From Saccoglossus kowalevskii (lineage: Eukaryota > Hemichordata > Enteropneusta > Harrimaniidae), in contig NW_003112472.1 in assembly GCF_000003605.2 (NCBI RefSeq), forward strand, positions 145,746 through 190,265: a DNA stretch of 44,520 nucleotides, in the 5' to 3' direction. The position numbers were made by a program, and so were the translations under genes. Positions 24,501 to 31,663 of this stretch are shown here, one piece after another; the first letter of the stretch is position 1; the number at the start of each line of letters is the position of its first letter. The notes below the pieces were generated by a model. That model ran no database searches, was not told the origin of the DNA, and saw nothing but the letters and a program-made list of their open reading frames with translations.

Positions 24501-26124
24501 TTCCGAGTAAAGGAAAAAAAAAAGAAGCTTACATTATAGTCGTTCTTTTTTTTATAGATATTTGGAATGCCAGAAGAAGACATTAGCAGTAGAGGAATTG
24601 AAGTGCCAACAACCGAATCAACTGATGGTAAGTACTTATCAATGATCATGCATGTATTTTTGTTTTTACCTCAATGTAACACTGGTTGCCATGGAGACTA
24701 CCAGGAGATACCTTTAGTATATTTCCTGATTATTCTTGTCTTTTTCAGGAAGGAGTATTCATCGACTTAGGCGGTCCAATTCACAGGAAGAAGACCCCCC
24801 ATCAGCCTTCAGTAGATCACCCAAATTTTCGTTGACAGGCAGTCATGAGAATAACAATGTTGCCATGATTGCTCATGATTCTGGAGATGATGGAAGTCTT
24901 GATAACAGCTCTTTGGGTGAACCAACACCCCGGCTAACAGGTGAGAGCAGATAATCTTATTTTAATTTAGGGTTTTTTTGTAACTTGTTTTTTCTGTCCC
25001 TGATGTAATGTTTCATCAAAGCTGATATACTGTGATGCAACTACTTGTTCTAATTCTCTATTACGTCATTGAAACATTAGAGAATCATACATTGATATAG
25101 TGATCATGAAAACATCTTATTACCGGGGTATACAGAGAATCATACATTGATATAGTGATCATGAAAAACATCTTATTATACAGAGAATCATACATTGATA
25201 TAGTGATCATTAAAAACATCTTATTATAGTTATGAAATTTGGTAAAATGGAATTCATATTTTACAAACAAAATTAATGTAAAAATTAAGGAAATCAGGGG
25301 CCACAACATTTTTGTTTGTGCCTGAAATTACCTATAAAGGCACATACAATTTTATTTGTTTCTTGGGCACCCACATCCCCAGCATACAACAAGTTTTCAC
25401 AACTTGATTTAGGGGGATTCCATTGTGACTTGGGGGGGGGGAGTCCCCCAAAAAATCAGTTCTGTTAATATCGGGTACACTTTCCTGAAGCTACTGGTGA
25501 ATTATTTGTGAAATAAATGAATACTAGAGTTGCCTAAGTTCTCCTCCTTTTTGGTATTTAACTACTTTCTCAAAGCTATTGTGTATACTGCTTTTGCTTT
25601 TGTTACAATTATTGATAGATTTATTATTTTGTTCTGCAGGTGACCATGGCGATGATTCTGGTTCGGAGGATGAACATCCAACGGATTCAGATGATGATGA
25701 CGTGGTCGTGCCAGTCTCAGCCAAAAAAGTACCACCACCGAGAAGACCAAAGACAAAAAACTTTACTAGTTCACCAGAACTAAGTCATACCACTGTGTCA
25801 CAATCTAGGCCAATACAAACTGTGAAACAGACGGCCTTATCCACTGCCTGTTATGTGCCGAGTAAGACTACACAAAGTGGGAGACCATCCTCTCAATACA
25901 CTACAACAGAATCTCAGGTTATTCCAAAGTCAAGGACATCTTACATGGCAGCGGGTAACAACAGATCACGGGTATCTACAGGGTCATCTGTTGGGTCAAG
26001 TTTGGACGATGATCTGTCAGGATCAACTGGGAGTATACCCGGTGTGTCTACTACACCACCCAGACCACTGCCTCACCAGACATACAGCCCGTCTCAGACA
26101 AAACGTGAACCTAAATTTGTGTGA
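3408..26124 (+). CDS. ARHGAP29: F-BAR/C1/RhoGAP protein, ARHGAP29/ARHGAP45 (HMHA1)/GMIP family; 22 coding exons, complete
   Basis: Rho GTPase-activating protein. Joining exons 3408-3573, 14614-14757, 15323-15404, 15788-15930, 16402-16539, 16657-16721, 16951-17061, 17466-17546, 17979-18152, 18387-18464, 18753-18869, 19312-19457, 19604-19725, 20012-20230, 20660-20994, 21560-21697, 22267-22448, 23036-23116, 23887-23971, 24558-24627, 24749-24940 and 25640-26124 gives one 3354-nt frame (1117 residues), with GT-AG ends and compatible phases at every junction. Domains: F-BAR-like coiled region about 180-430; Ser-rich linker about 470-595; C1 zinc finger 617-661 (H617, C628, C631, C642, C645, H650, C653, C661); RhoGAP about 670-870 with arginine finger R711; acidic/Ser/Pro tail; C-terminal PKFV, like the PDZ ligand by which human ARHGAP29 binds PTPN13. 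The C1 and RhoGAP core resembles ARHGAP45 as closely as ARHGAP29, so it is probably the single pre-duplication gene. The family binds curved membrane and switches off RhoA; applying that here is inference. Confidence 0.94.
5180..5500. repeat. 62-bp minisatellite, five units plus a partial
   Basis: Units beginning cagttcattgtgtgttcag start at 5180, 5242, 5304, 5366 and 5428, with a partial one at 5490. The first four are identical or nearly so; the fifth has two substitutions (gacagatgag and tacaagttc). Such homogeneity means recent expansion, so copy number probably varies between individuals. Confidence 0.95.
6309..6470. mobile_element. MITE-like palindromic repeat, degenerate copy 2
   Basis: tatggtaaatatcttattttcgctt at the left and aaaattaattccagctaagg at the right resemble the two ends of the family at 1353-1520. 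Both termini are eroded. Confidence 0.55.
8468..8590. mobile_element. MITE-like palindromic repeat, fragment
   Basis: Contains gaataaagtattttac, then gatgaaaggataaatctgtg and gttcaactcatcaaaactca, internal sequence shared with the copies at 6309 and 30357. The right end is missing. Confidence 0.5.
12777..12925. mobile_element. MITE-like palindromic repeat, copy 4
   Basis: Interior sequence ctgatttttgatgagttgga and ggtatatttgctgga matches the copy at 1353. The right terminus (gcgaaaataaagtattttac, then agta) is intact; the left one is degenerate. Confidence 0.65.
13163..13826 (+). mobile_element. Tandem-repeat element family 1, complete ends, with assembly gap
   Basis: Head: an imperfect hairpin of AGCTCCGCT (13169-13177) with AGCGGAGCT (13191-13199), then a gtcgtcgtc microsatellite (about 13216-13246), then the start of a unit like that at 171-250. 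The Ns follow. The tail after the gap repeats that at 560-650: gctaacagcggagct, then hairpin CAGCC-AATA-GGCTG (13807-13820) and CTTGTT. The layout (terminal hairpin, microsatellite, core tandem repeats, 3' hairpin) is like Helentron-associated elements such as mollusc pearl elements; assignment is inference. Confidence 0.75.
13329..13704. other. Assembly gap (376 Ns)
   Basis: The gap lies inside a tandem-repeat element, so it most likely hides further core units and its true size may differ. Frames reading through it are artefacts. Confidence 0.98.
14272..14410. mobile_element. Small palindromic element, TACTGTAAAC type
   Basis: Ends TACTGTAAACTGCTTTTATTTT and aaaattaaacagtttaca are inverted relatives. 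It shares the TACTGTAAA start with the larger MITE family but differs inside. It lies about 200 bp upstream of exon 2. Confidence 0.6.
14614..14757 (+). CDS. ARHGAP29: ARHGAP29-like exon 2
   Basis: Acceptor tttttttttcag; donor gtatac. Residues about 56-103, including HERLKELLHILRNVLNKY and AAVILISQIK. This matches the N-terminal helical block of human ARHGAP29 that precedes its F-BAR region. It is the first exon with clear family similarity. Confidence 0.92.
15323..15404 (+). CDS. ARHGAP29: ARHGAP29-like exon 3
   Basis: Acceptor tctctgtag, donor gtgagt, phases 1 to 2. Encodes GFTSEYDSEDHTEFYNAIDQ followed by LALAFSS, the counterpart of the human block containing NFTEV and SSIETLAFTF. Confidence 0.93.
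15788..15930 (+). CDS. ARHGAP29: ARHGAP29-like exon 4
   Basis: Acceptor tatttttcag, donor gtgagt, phases 2 to 1. Begins VSEYLMGDLDQS, aligning with NFLMGDVGN of human ARHGAP29. The rest is a Ser-rich linker ending DGKEPG. Confidence 0.93.
16402..16539 (+). CDS. ARHGAP29: ARHGAP29-like exon 5 (start of F-BAR region)
   Basis: Acceptor ctgttcacag, donor gtaagt, phases 1 to 1. Contains SPEEIDNTLLANELGVDLAL and RAKAWSKYAKDV, aligning with the PLELDNVLL...YAKTWSKYTKNIV helix of human ARHGAP29. Confidence 0.95.
16657..16721 (+). CDS. ARHGAP29: ARHGAP29-like exon 6
   Basis: Acceptor cttcttcag, donor gtgaga. A short helical exon: ETEFSKSLAKLAHTTIPVLA then EE, the F-BAR segment equivalent to the MVKLAEATR region of the human protein. 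Confidence 0.94.
16951..17061 (+). CDS. ARHGAP29: ARHGAP29-like exon 7
   Basis: Phase 0 at both ends; acceptor ttggattacag, donor gtgaga. Begins SYLPLQSIYCTALQQDIEYA, matching EFMPLQSLFTNALLNDIE of human ARHGAP29. Confidence 0.95.
17466..17546 (+). CDS. ARHGAP29: ARHGAP29-like exon 8
   Basis: Phase 0 at both ends; acceptor ttcgacag, donor gtgagt. A 27-residue basic helix (PLCVRRTEHEKRRKELKQTW...), the counterpart of PLLGRKNEMEKQRKEIKELW. Confidence 0.95.
17979..18152 (+). CDS. ARHGAP29: ARHGAP29-like exon 9 (coiled coil)
   Basis: Acceptor ttttttttacaag, donor gtgaga, phase 0 at both ends. Strongly helical: LEKARLLYVQKQQDYEKARD, then GSSSGHAKLEKKKKAEEEAQ. This is the family's KAKLLCMQRQDEYEKAK...EKKRRLEEEA block. 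Confidence 0.96.
18387..18464 (+). CDS. ARHGAP29: ARHGAP29-like exon 10
   Basis: Phase 0 at both ends; acceptor atcatacag, donor gtaaat. Encodes 26 residues continuing the coiled coil (ADDAATMYKACVFEANRKQG...), matching EANELYKVCVTNVEERR of the human protein. Confidence 0.95.
18753..18869 (+). CDS. ARHGAP29: ARHGAP29-like exon 11
   Basis: Phase 0 at both ends; acceptor accaccaacag, donor gtaagt. Contains LRELIYQCDQTMKAVTVGYF, the counterpart of LRTLVFQCDLTLKAVTVNLF. This is the end of the F-BAR-like region. Confidence 0.96.
19312..19457 (+). CDS. ARHGAP29: ARHGAP29-like exon 12
   Basis: Acceptor ttccgtttcag, donor gtaagt, phases 0 to 2. Contains CREYEPGAQFSEFIRHQP, equivalent to KLYDPGQEYSEFVKA in the human protein. 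The remainder is linker. Confidence 0.95.
19604..19725 (+). CDS. ARHGAP29: ARHGAP29-like exon 13 (tandem NAGNAG acceptor)
   Basis: The acceptor reads ttttcagcag, so splicing after either CAG keeps the frame. The downstream choice (start 19607) would drop one Arg. Encodes a Ser-rich linker (HRSSSHSMSSTGSGELSEDW). Donor gtaagc, phase 1. Confidence 0.92.
20012..20230 (+). CDS. ARHGAP29: ARHGAP29-like exon 14 (Ser-rich linker)
   Basis: Acceptor cttgtcaacag, donor gtaagt, phases 1 to 1. Contains ISDSESGSSSRSQDPSPSAS and TMSSGDELGDGEE, the counterparts of FSDSESTGGSSESRS and TMSSADDLDE of human ARHGAP29. It is probably a phosphorylation-rich hinge (inference). Confidence 0.95.
20444..20600. mobile_element. 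MITE-like palindromic repeat, copy in intron 14
   Basis: Left end TACTGTAAAATACTTTATTT then tagctggaa is intact. The right part (cctttcagtaaaaataatgt) is eroded. Its right edge is about 60 bp upstream of the C1-encoding exon 15. Confidence 0.7.
20660..20994 (+). CDS. ARHGAP29: ARHGAP29-like exon 15 (C1 zinc finger, start of RhoGAP)
   Basis: Acceptor taatgttcag, donor gtaggc, phases 1 to 0. Holds the whole C1 domain with spacing H-X10-C-X2-C-X10-C-X2-C-X4-H-X2-C-X7-C. The first spacing is shorter than in diacylglycerol-binding C1 domains, suggesting an atypical, non-phorbol C1. It then runs into the RhoGAP N-terminus (VPFIISKCISELQYRSLCVK). Confidence 0.97.
21351..21480 (+). pseudogene. Decayed duplicate of ARHGAP29-like exon 21 and its upstream intron
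   Basis: caatgtaacactggttgcca and tggagactaccagga are identical to 24672-24706. The similarity runs through the acceptor (ctgcag, 21424-21429) into the exon (gaaggggtattcatgactta versus gaaggagtattcatcgactt). A missing base and other changes break the frame, and the copy fades after about 50 exon bases, with no donor. It lies in intron 15, so it is a dead partial exon duplication. Confidence 0.85.
21560..21697 (+). CDS. ARHGAP29: ARHGAP29-like exon 16 (RhoGAP arginine finger)
   Basis: Phase 0 at both ends; acceptor ttctatctag, donor gtaagt. Begins GLYRVAPVKAKVEKLCQTFE, with R711 as the expected arginine finger. It continues to SVLKLYFRQ, part of the conserved LKLYLRQLPEP helix. The usual Gly two residues after the V of RV is Pro here. 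Confidence 0.96.
22267..22448 (+). CDS. ARHGAP29: ARHGAP29-like exon 17 (RhoGAP core)
   Basis: Acceptor gcattttag, donor gtaagg, phases 0 to 2. LPEPLLTFHLYPEFIAIAKE and LPEENFKTLAVLVHHLKR are the standard RhoGAP helices that contact the GTPase. Confidence 0.96.
23036..23116 (+). CDS. ARHGAP29: ARHGAP29-like exon 18 (RhoGAP core)
   Basis: Acceptor tttctctgttag, donor gtgagt, phases 2 to 2. VSDNSDSNLMSASNLGIVFG then PTLLRQ holds the invariant NLGIVFGPTLLR motif, including the Asn conserved in active RhoGAPs. Confidence 0.97.
23253..23380. repeat. 40-bp inverted repeat with 48-bp loop in intron 18
   Basis: The left arm 23253-23292 and right arm 23341-23380 are reverse complements at 33 of 40 positions. 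Four of the mismatches are G-U compatible in RNA, so the transcript could form a long hairpin. Confidence 0.8.
23314..23712. repeat. 159-bp tandem repeat, about 2.5 units, in intron 18
   Basis: Units beginning cgtttagcagagattaat start at 23314, 23473 and 23632 (period 159 both times). They are almost identical. Each contains the right arm of the inverted repeat at 23341-23380; the left arm was not amplified. Confidence 0.93.
23887..23971 (+). CDS. ARHGAP29: ARHGAP29-like exon 19 (end of RhoGAP; NAGNAG acceptor)
   Basis: Acceptor ttcacagcag: two in-frame choices (start 23887 or 23890) that differ by one Ser. Encodes TLASLVDTPHQARTVELLIH, matching SLSSLVDYPHQARVIETLIV of human ARHGAP45. Donor gtatgt, phase 0. 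Confidence 0.95.
24558..24627 (+). CDS. ARHGAP29: ARHGAP29-like exon 20
   Basis: Acceptor tttttttatag, donor gtaagt, phases 0 to 1. Begins IFGMPEEDIS, directly following the RhoGAP domain, and opens the tail. Confidence 0.9.
24749..24940 (+). CDS. ARHGAP29: ARHGAP29-like exon 21 (tail)
   Basis: Acceptor gtctttttcag, donor gtgaga, phases 1 to 1. Encodes a basic stretch (RSIHRLRRSNSQEED) and an acidic/Ser-rich stretch. RRSNS resembles a basophilic kinase or 14-3-3 type site (inference). A decayed copy of this exon's start lies at 21430. Confidence 0.92.
25079..25236. repeat. Short tandem repeat, three units, in intron 21
   Basis: agagaatcatacattgatat occurs at 25079, 25134 and 25182, followed each time by agtgatcat and aacatcttatta. 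The period is 55 then 48 because an insert (ccggggtat) is present only in the first unit. Confidence 0.85.
25640..26124 (+). CDS. ARHGAP29: ARHGAP29-like exon 22 (last; PDZ ligand)
   Basis: Acceptor ttgttctgcag, phase 1, 161 codons including TGA at 26122. Low-complexity acidic start (SGSEDEHPTDSDDDD), a Pro/basic patch (VPPPRRPKTKN), a Ser/Thr-rich body, then KREPKFV at the C-terminus. The last four residues (PKFV) resemble PQFV of human ARHGAP29, the known ligand of PTPN13 PDZ4. Confidence 0.95.
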
Positions 26125-28310
26125 AAACATTCTGCTGATCTGAAATGATGAGATTTTCTTAGTTGCTATGCAACACAACTTAGTTCAAGACCAGCAAGCA
26201 TGAAGGAATGCACATTTTTACCATGAGTGTATTGTTGTAGTCATGACAACAAGAGTGATGAAGAAGACTCATGAACTGAAACATTTTATTTTGATGCCTT
26301 ATTTTTAAATCATCAGAATTCAAGGACAAGTGAAGAATTATTTTTATTTCTTTTTTTTACCTTAATAACGGTAGAATATATTTATTGCAATAATTTTAGA
26401 CAGAGTTTTAGAGGTAGTGTAATAAGGGAATGAAATTGATAATTCTCCCAATATATCAATGTGGGTCCAGAAAAGCTATAAAATTTCTCAGTTTTATTCG
26501 TTTAGGTATTTGAAGCTAATCATGTTTAAGTGATGTTTTAAAAATTCAGCCATAGCTAAGAAATTGAAGTTTGTTTAGAGTTGCTACAATTTGATTAAAA
26601 CTATAGTACTTGTTGATATAGTAGGATAAGACTGGGGTGCATTAAGTTGTGGTTGTGCAGCGTAAGAATGGATGTTACCCACTTTGCCCCACTCATGGGC
26701 ATCCCAGGAAGGGTGCCAAGATCATTTGGCATGTTGTATTATAAGATTACACTAATTTCACTTCATTTACATAATTGTTACCAGTAATGTGTCACTCTGG
26801 ACCAGGCAACTATGGCTGGCTCTATTAAAAATTCTACTGCAGAACACCAGAACTGGACTCTATTCTTGGTGAGCTTAACTGAACCAGGGCTGGTGGCCAG
26901 AGTTGATTGACCTATATTACAGTCATGTATTGGTGACAAGTTGTGGGCTCACATTAGATGTTTAGTGTGGGTTCAGATTATTATCCATTTACTTAACATA
27001 ATGACAACTGTAGAGCTAAAATCCTATGTGATTATGCTATAGTCAGTACTTAATAATTGAATCTGGTAAAACAAGATTTTACGTTTGAATACACATTTTG
27101 CCTCATTTTCAAGTCATCCATCCGTCCATGGTACTTGTAAACCAGTGCCTAAGTAACTTTATGGTACATCTGGTGTGTGAAGTTAGGCAACTGTTGTAGA
27201 GTTAGGAAGACTGTCATGTATTGAATCAAGTTAGGAGACAATCAGGAATATGGAGTGTGAAATTTGGCAACTATTGTAGAGTTAGGCAGACAAGCAATTG
27301 TTTGAATCAACTCACGAATATGGGCATTTTTGTGTGACAAGATGTTGTAAGATGATAAAAAAATTTAAAATGTTGAGTTCTACAAGAAAAAAAAACAACT
27401 TTTTTTTTCAACCCTCCTAGTAAAATATGCTTTTTTGTTGAAATGTTTTACTTTGCACAAGTTCATGAATGCAAGTTTCATCTTCAAAACATTATCTTAA
27501 AGGGCACAAAAAGGTCCCAAGACATTCTATATCTCTTCGTATTTTTTGTGATTTATTTCCTTTTTTCAAGTCAAGCAAACATTTGAAATTTCATCCACCG
27601 TTAGATTTCTATAAAGTTTTAAAAAATACCCCCTCTAGTGGTAGAAATGTCTATTCACTACAGATGATTTAAATTGTTTATTCTGATTTTCACTGATATA
27701 AATTTGTAAATCATATAAAAATTAGTATTATTCTGATAGATGGATAGTTATTTTGAATTGAATTTCTTTCTTCTTCATCTGCGTTATATTTTCAGTTTTC
27801 TTATTTTAATTGCCGGTATTTACTTTTTATTATTTTCCAAAGGTGCAACTTATTTACTATGTAGTAGCATTTTATTGGTAAAAATGATAGTTTATAGTTG
27901 AGGACAGTGCAACTTAAGTTTACTGATTTCACTCAAATAGATATATACATATATATAACTGCATCTATTGCGGACCAATGAAAATCAAAACTTTGAAAAT
28001 TAAAATCACTCATGAGCAAAGTCAAAGTGAATTTAACTTTCAAGGGTCAAAGTCTTAAAGGTAAAACAAAATATTTTTTTTTGCAATTTGTAAAAAAAGA
28101 AGTTTATTTATTATAAAAACCCTAATGTAAATATAGATATGTAGTATTGTGTAGTTTTCCTAATGGTTTGATCAACCAAAAAATACTTTTCAATCAATCA
28201 AGTTTTGTTTTGAGAATTCTAAAACCTAAAACGGACCATAATTCCCCGGAATCCAACTTCTTGGGATGAATCCCCCCCAAAGGTGTTGCAATAAATATGT
28301 GGGGGTAATT
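26125..28310 (+). other. Probable 3' UTR of the ARHGAP29-like gene
   Basis: No frame of interest after the stop. The first AATAAA that I see downstream is at 28290-28295 (gttgcaataaatatg), followed by a G/T-rich stretch, giving a UTR of about 2.2 kb. Later AATAAA copies near 28563 and 29286 are alternatives. Confidence 0.45.
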
Positions 28311-30218
28311 CAGTCCTGGTTATCTACAATCAGTCTATGTTAAATTGATTTATGGATCCGACAGATCAGAGCCTACACAAGATTATCCCAGAGTCTGAAC
28401 TACTGGCCCAAGTTCACAACATGTATAGCGCCCTCAAGAGCCTGCTTGAAATTTAAGTTGGCAGCTGTGGTCACAATATTAAATTTTAATTTCATTTTTT
28501 TATTCATTCATTTCATAACATAGTTATTATATTACAACCAATATTTATGTTACAAATGTTAATAAAAATATTTGAATACACAATATATTGTTTAAATATT
28601 CCATTTATTTTGTACATTGGAATCTGTCTAGGAAATGCACAAGCAGAATCTAAATAAATGCCTTCAATCCATTAACTACTGCAAAAAAACAATCTGGGTG
28701 CCTCTATAGACGACTTTCCCGAAAGTAGCGAGGCTGGGGTACAAAAACATGTCAGTTTGCTGAGAATCAATAGAAGGGAATTTTATTTTTGTAACATCGA
28801 TTGGTACACCCAGAAACACAATATCACACGTGCAAGTTTACATTACACCCCAAAATGACATGTGCGCGCAAGACAAAACGATGCATCTTCGACTTCCGAG
28901 AAAGTAGTTTATTGGGATATAGAGGGCACTGTTGCAGATGCTTACACTGGTTTATAGAGGGAGCTGTTCATTGTATCCTAGGCTGAACCAAAACTAGTCA
29001 TACTGAAATTTATTTGTCAAGGTTTTCAAAACTAATTCAGTATACATAATATAGATCACTCATAATCTGCTGAATGTACATGCTTTTTGTGTTCTCTTGC
29101 TGGTTATCCACTCATACATCTGACCAACTAACAGTCAAGATCTTGTTAGATTGTTTCAGAGTAAGCTTTGCAACAAATCAGAATCTTTTACTTTCACAGT
29201 ATACCAGTATCATATTGCATACAGCACGATGCTTTATTTTTAAATGAGTTTTTCTTTTTCTTTTGATGTTTTAAATTGGGTGTTCAATAAAATCTAGGGC
29301 TTGATTATTCTGGTGGTGTATTACATTCATGTGTGTCTGTGACTTTTATACAAGTTGTAAGTATAAAGTAATGCACAAGTTGAGTGCAATCATTCAGATA
29401 TTGAATGAGTGAAGTTCAAAACGAATGATGTCCAACACGAGTGCATTATCTGACCAATCACATTCACCTGATTCTGTTGCTATAAATATGTATATTACAC
29501 ACTTTATTTATAACATGTTACATATTAAAGATGAATATTTATGACTAAATGAACATGACAAGATTTGAAGAACAAAACGTTGGCTTTTGAACTTGGAGTT
29601 GGTGCCTATAATAACTTCAAAATATAGTTTATGGTCTCTAAAATTGACATGATCGTTGACTTTGTGGCATTAAGATGACAGACAATATCTAAATAATGCC
29701 CAATAGGTAGCGCATTATATAAATAATGCCCTGAACTGAGATAATCAGCCACATGTAGTGTTGTAATTGGAGTGAAACACCTACATTTCTGTGACTGTTT
29801 TTATTTTCCCAATCTAAACTCTTCAAATCTAAAATAAATTTAAAGCACTCTGAAATGAAAAGTAAATCTTTTTTACAAATTCCAGAAAATTGACTTAAGC
29901 TGCTTCCTGTAAATGGTGCTATCTGACTGAGATTATCTACTAATTATGCCATTTTCAGCTGCACTGTTTTCAAATTGTGTCATTGCCAAGTAAAAGCTTT
30001 TATCCCACGTAATCTTGAATATTCAATAAAATATGCATTAGTGTGGGAAATAAACAAGTATTCGCACATGAACCAGAATAATAAAATATGTCTGCTTGTA
30101 TGCACATATATCAGTCTCTCAAACCATACATTTATAAGGGAGGCACAGTATTGATGAGGATAATCAATTAAATATGATAAATGAACATAATTGAGCATAT
30201 TAATTAGTGACAATAATT
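28311..30218. other. Intergenic space between convergent genes
   Basis: AT-rich, with no exon, RNA gene or recognisable repeat that I can support. It separates the 3' ends of the ARHGAP29-like gene and the WD40-SOCS gene. Confidence 0.5.
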
Positions 30219-30224
30219 TTTATT
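30219..30224 (-). terminator. Candidate polyadenylation signal of the WD40-SOCS gene
   Basis: TTTATT on the + strand reads AATAAA on the - strand. It is the first such hexamer downstream of the TGA at 30669, implying a 3' UTR of about 450 nt. It is not supported by any transcript. Confidence 0.4.
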
Positions 30225-30356
30225 GTTTCGTTGAAAATTCCTGAATGGCCATAGGAAGAAAACTAAAAAATATACTTCTACCTTATTGCTGTAATGGTAA
30301 ATATTGAGGAAAAAAATGAATTGATATTTTTAGCTGTGTAGATCAGTTGTGTTTTC

Positions 30357-30524
30357 ATATATTATTTTTACTTTTTTCGCTGAAAGGAATGATTCAGTGA
30401 AAATAAAACTTAGCGAATATACCTTTTTTCTTGTATTTTGCATTCAACTCAATAATCAGTGAAAATATACTCCTTTCAAAACAGGCAAAAATATATTCCA
30501 GCTAAAATAAAGTATTTTACAGTA
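30357..30524. mobile_element. MITE-like palindromic repeat in the WD40-SOCS 3' UTR
   Basis: The right end ttccagctaaaataaagtat then tttacagta is intact; the left end is degenerate (tatttttacttttttcgctg). The interior gttcattcaactcaa-type sequence is shared with other copies. It lies between the stop codon and the candidate poly(A) signal of the minus-strand gene. Confidence 0.75.
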
Positions 30525-30668
30525 GATTAAGAGTAGACTCCATGCCAACATTCTGTGTTTCTTCATCATGTGTGGCCATGCATTACCATTAGTATTGACA
30601 TGCGGTGAGCATGGCTGTATTAGCAACAATACCATTGTTTTCACAACATTTAGCAAGGTCTAATTGCT

Positions 30669-31663
30669 TCACCTGGTTGGGTTGTAAAGGATATAACTAA
30701 CTAATTTAGATGGCAGAGGCAAAGAATATACTTTGTTAGCCGGAAAATGACGTAGAATTGTCAAACGACAGAAATGTTGCAAGTTCAAGAACCGAGGCAG
30801 CTGCCATATTCGAATGTAGCCATCTGCACTACACACTGCAAGTTGTTCACCACTGTGACTAAATGAGAGTCGGATTATACACGGGTAGCCATTAGGCATT
30901 GCTCCCATGCCATATTTTGGATCCTGTGTATCTGGATTCAGTTTGTAAGTAATGATACCACTCTCAGTGTTGTACATTAGAATCTCAGTGCTGATCGTTG
31001 CTACGGCAAGAAGATTGCCATCATGTGTGTATTTCAAGACTTCTGCTGCCCCAACATCAATCGGGAGTTCCTCATCAAGCACACACTGTTCGGTTTCCAG
31101 ATTGAATACCCTGAGATGTTTGTCTGAGGTAGAAAATGCCAGCATTTTGTAATTATACCGAGGATCAAAGTCGTACGTTCTGGCATCCTCCAATAACCCT
31201 TTACTTAGAGATACAAGACCTGGGGTGACGAGTCTATACAGTGCTAGTCCATCTCTCTTCACTACAAACAGTTTACCGAATGATGAACTAACTGCAATAA
31301 ATTTACTATTCGGTGAAAACGTACATTCCACATGATCTGAATAATTGGCGGTGCCGACAAAATTCGGGCAGATGTTGTGACAAAAGACTGCTTCATTGGA
31401 GCGTAAATCAGGCAAATATGCAGTAGCCAGCTCAAAGTTGTTTCCGACTCTCATCAGTATCGCCACAAACTGGCCATTCGGTGCAACTGCACAAAAGCGG
31501 AAATTGCCCATGCGTAGGTCTCGTCGTTTGACATCCCTGTGAGCGTCTTTCAGACTCTGTGTAACCATTTCTCCTCTTCCTATATAGCATAGATACTTTG
31601 ATTCTGGCGAAACCTGACAGTGTGGCCAGGTTGCACTTCCCCGCTGACATAGCAATGTGGAAT
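30669..31663 (-). CDS. WD40-SOCS protein, last coding exon
   Basis: Encodes 330 residues ending ...LPLPSKLVSYILYNPTR and TGA. The open frame continues past 31663 to 31814, but a good acceptor (tgctttcttctaatag, minus strand) and the loss of protein-like sequence mark the true boundary. Holds the later WD repeats and the whole SOCS box. Confidence 0.9.

Noticed and set aside
25524-25756. Minus-strand frames opposite ARHGAP29-like exon 22
   Set aside because: They mirror the low-complexity acidic and Ser codons of exon 22; no independent evidence.
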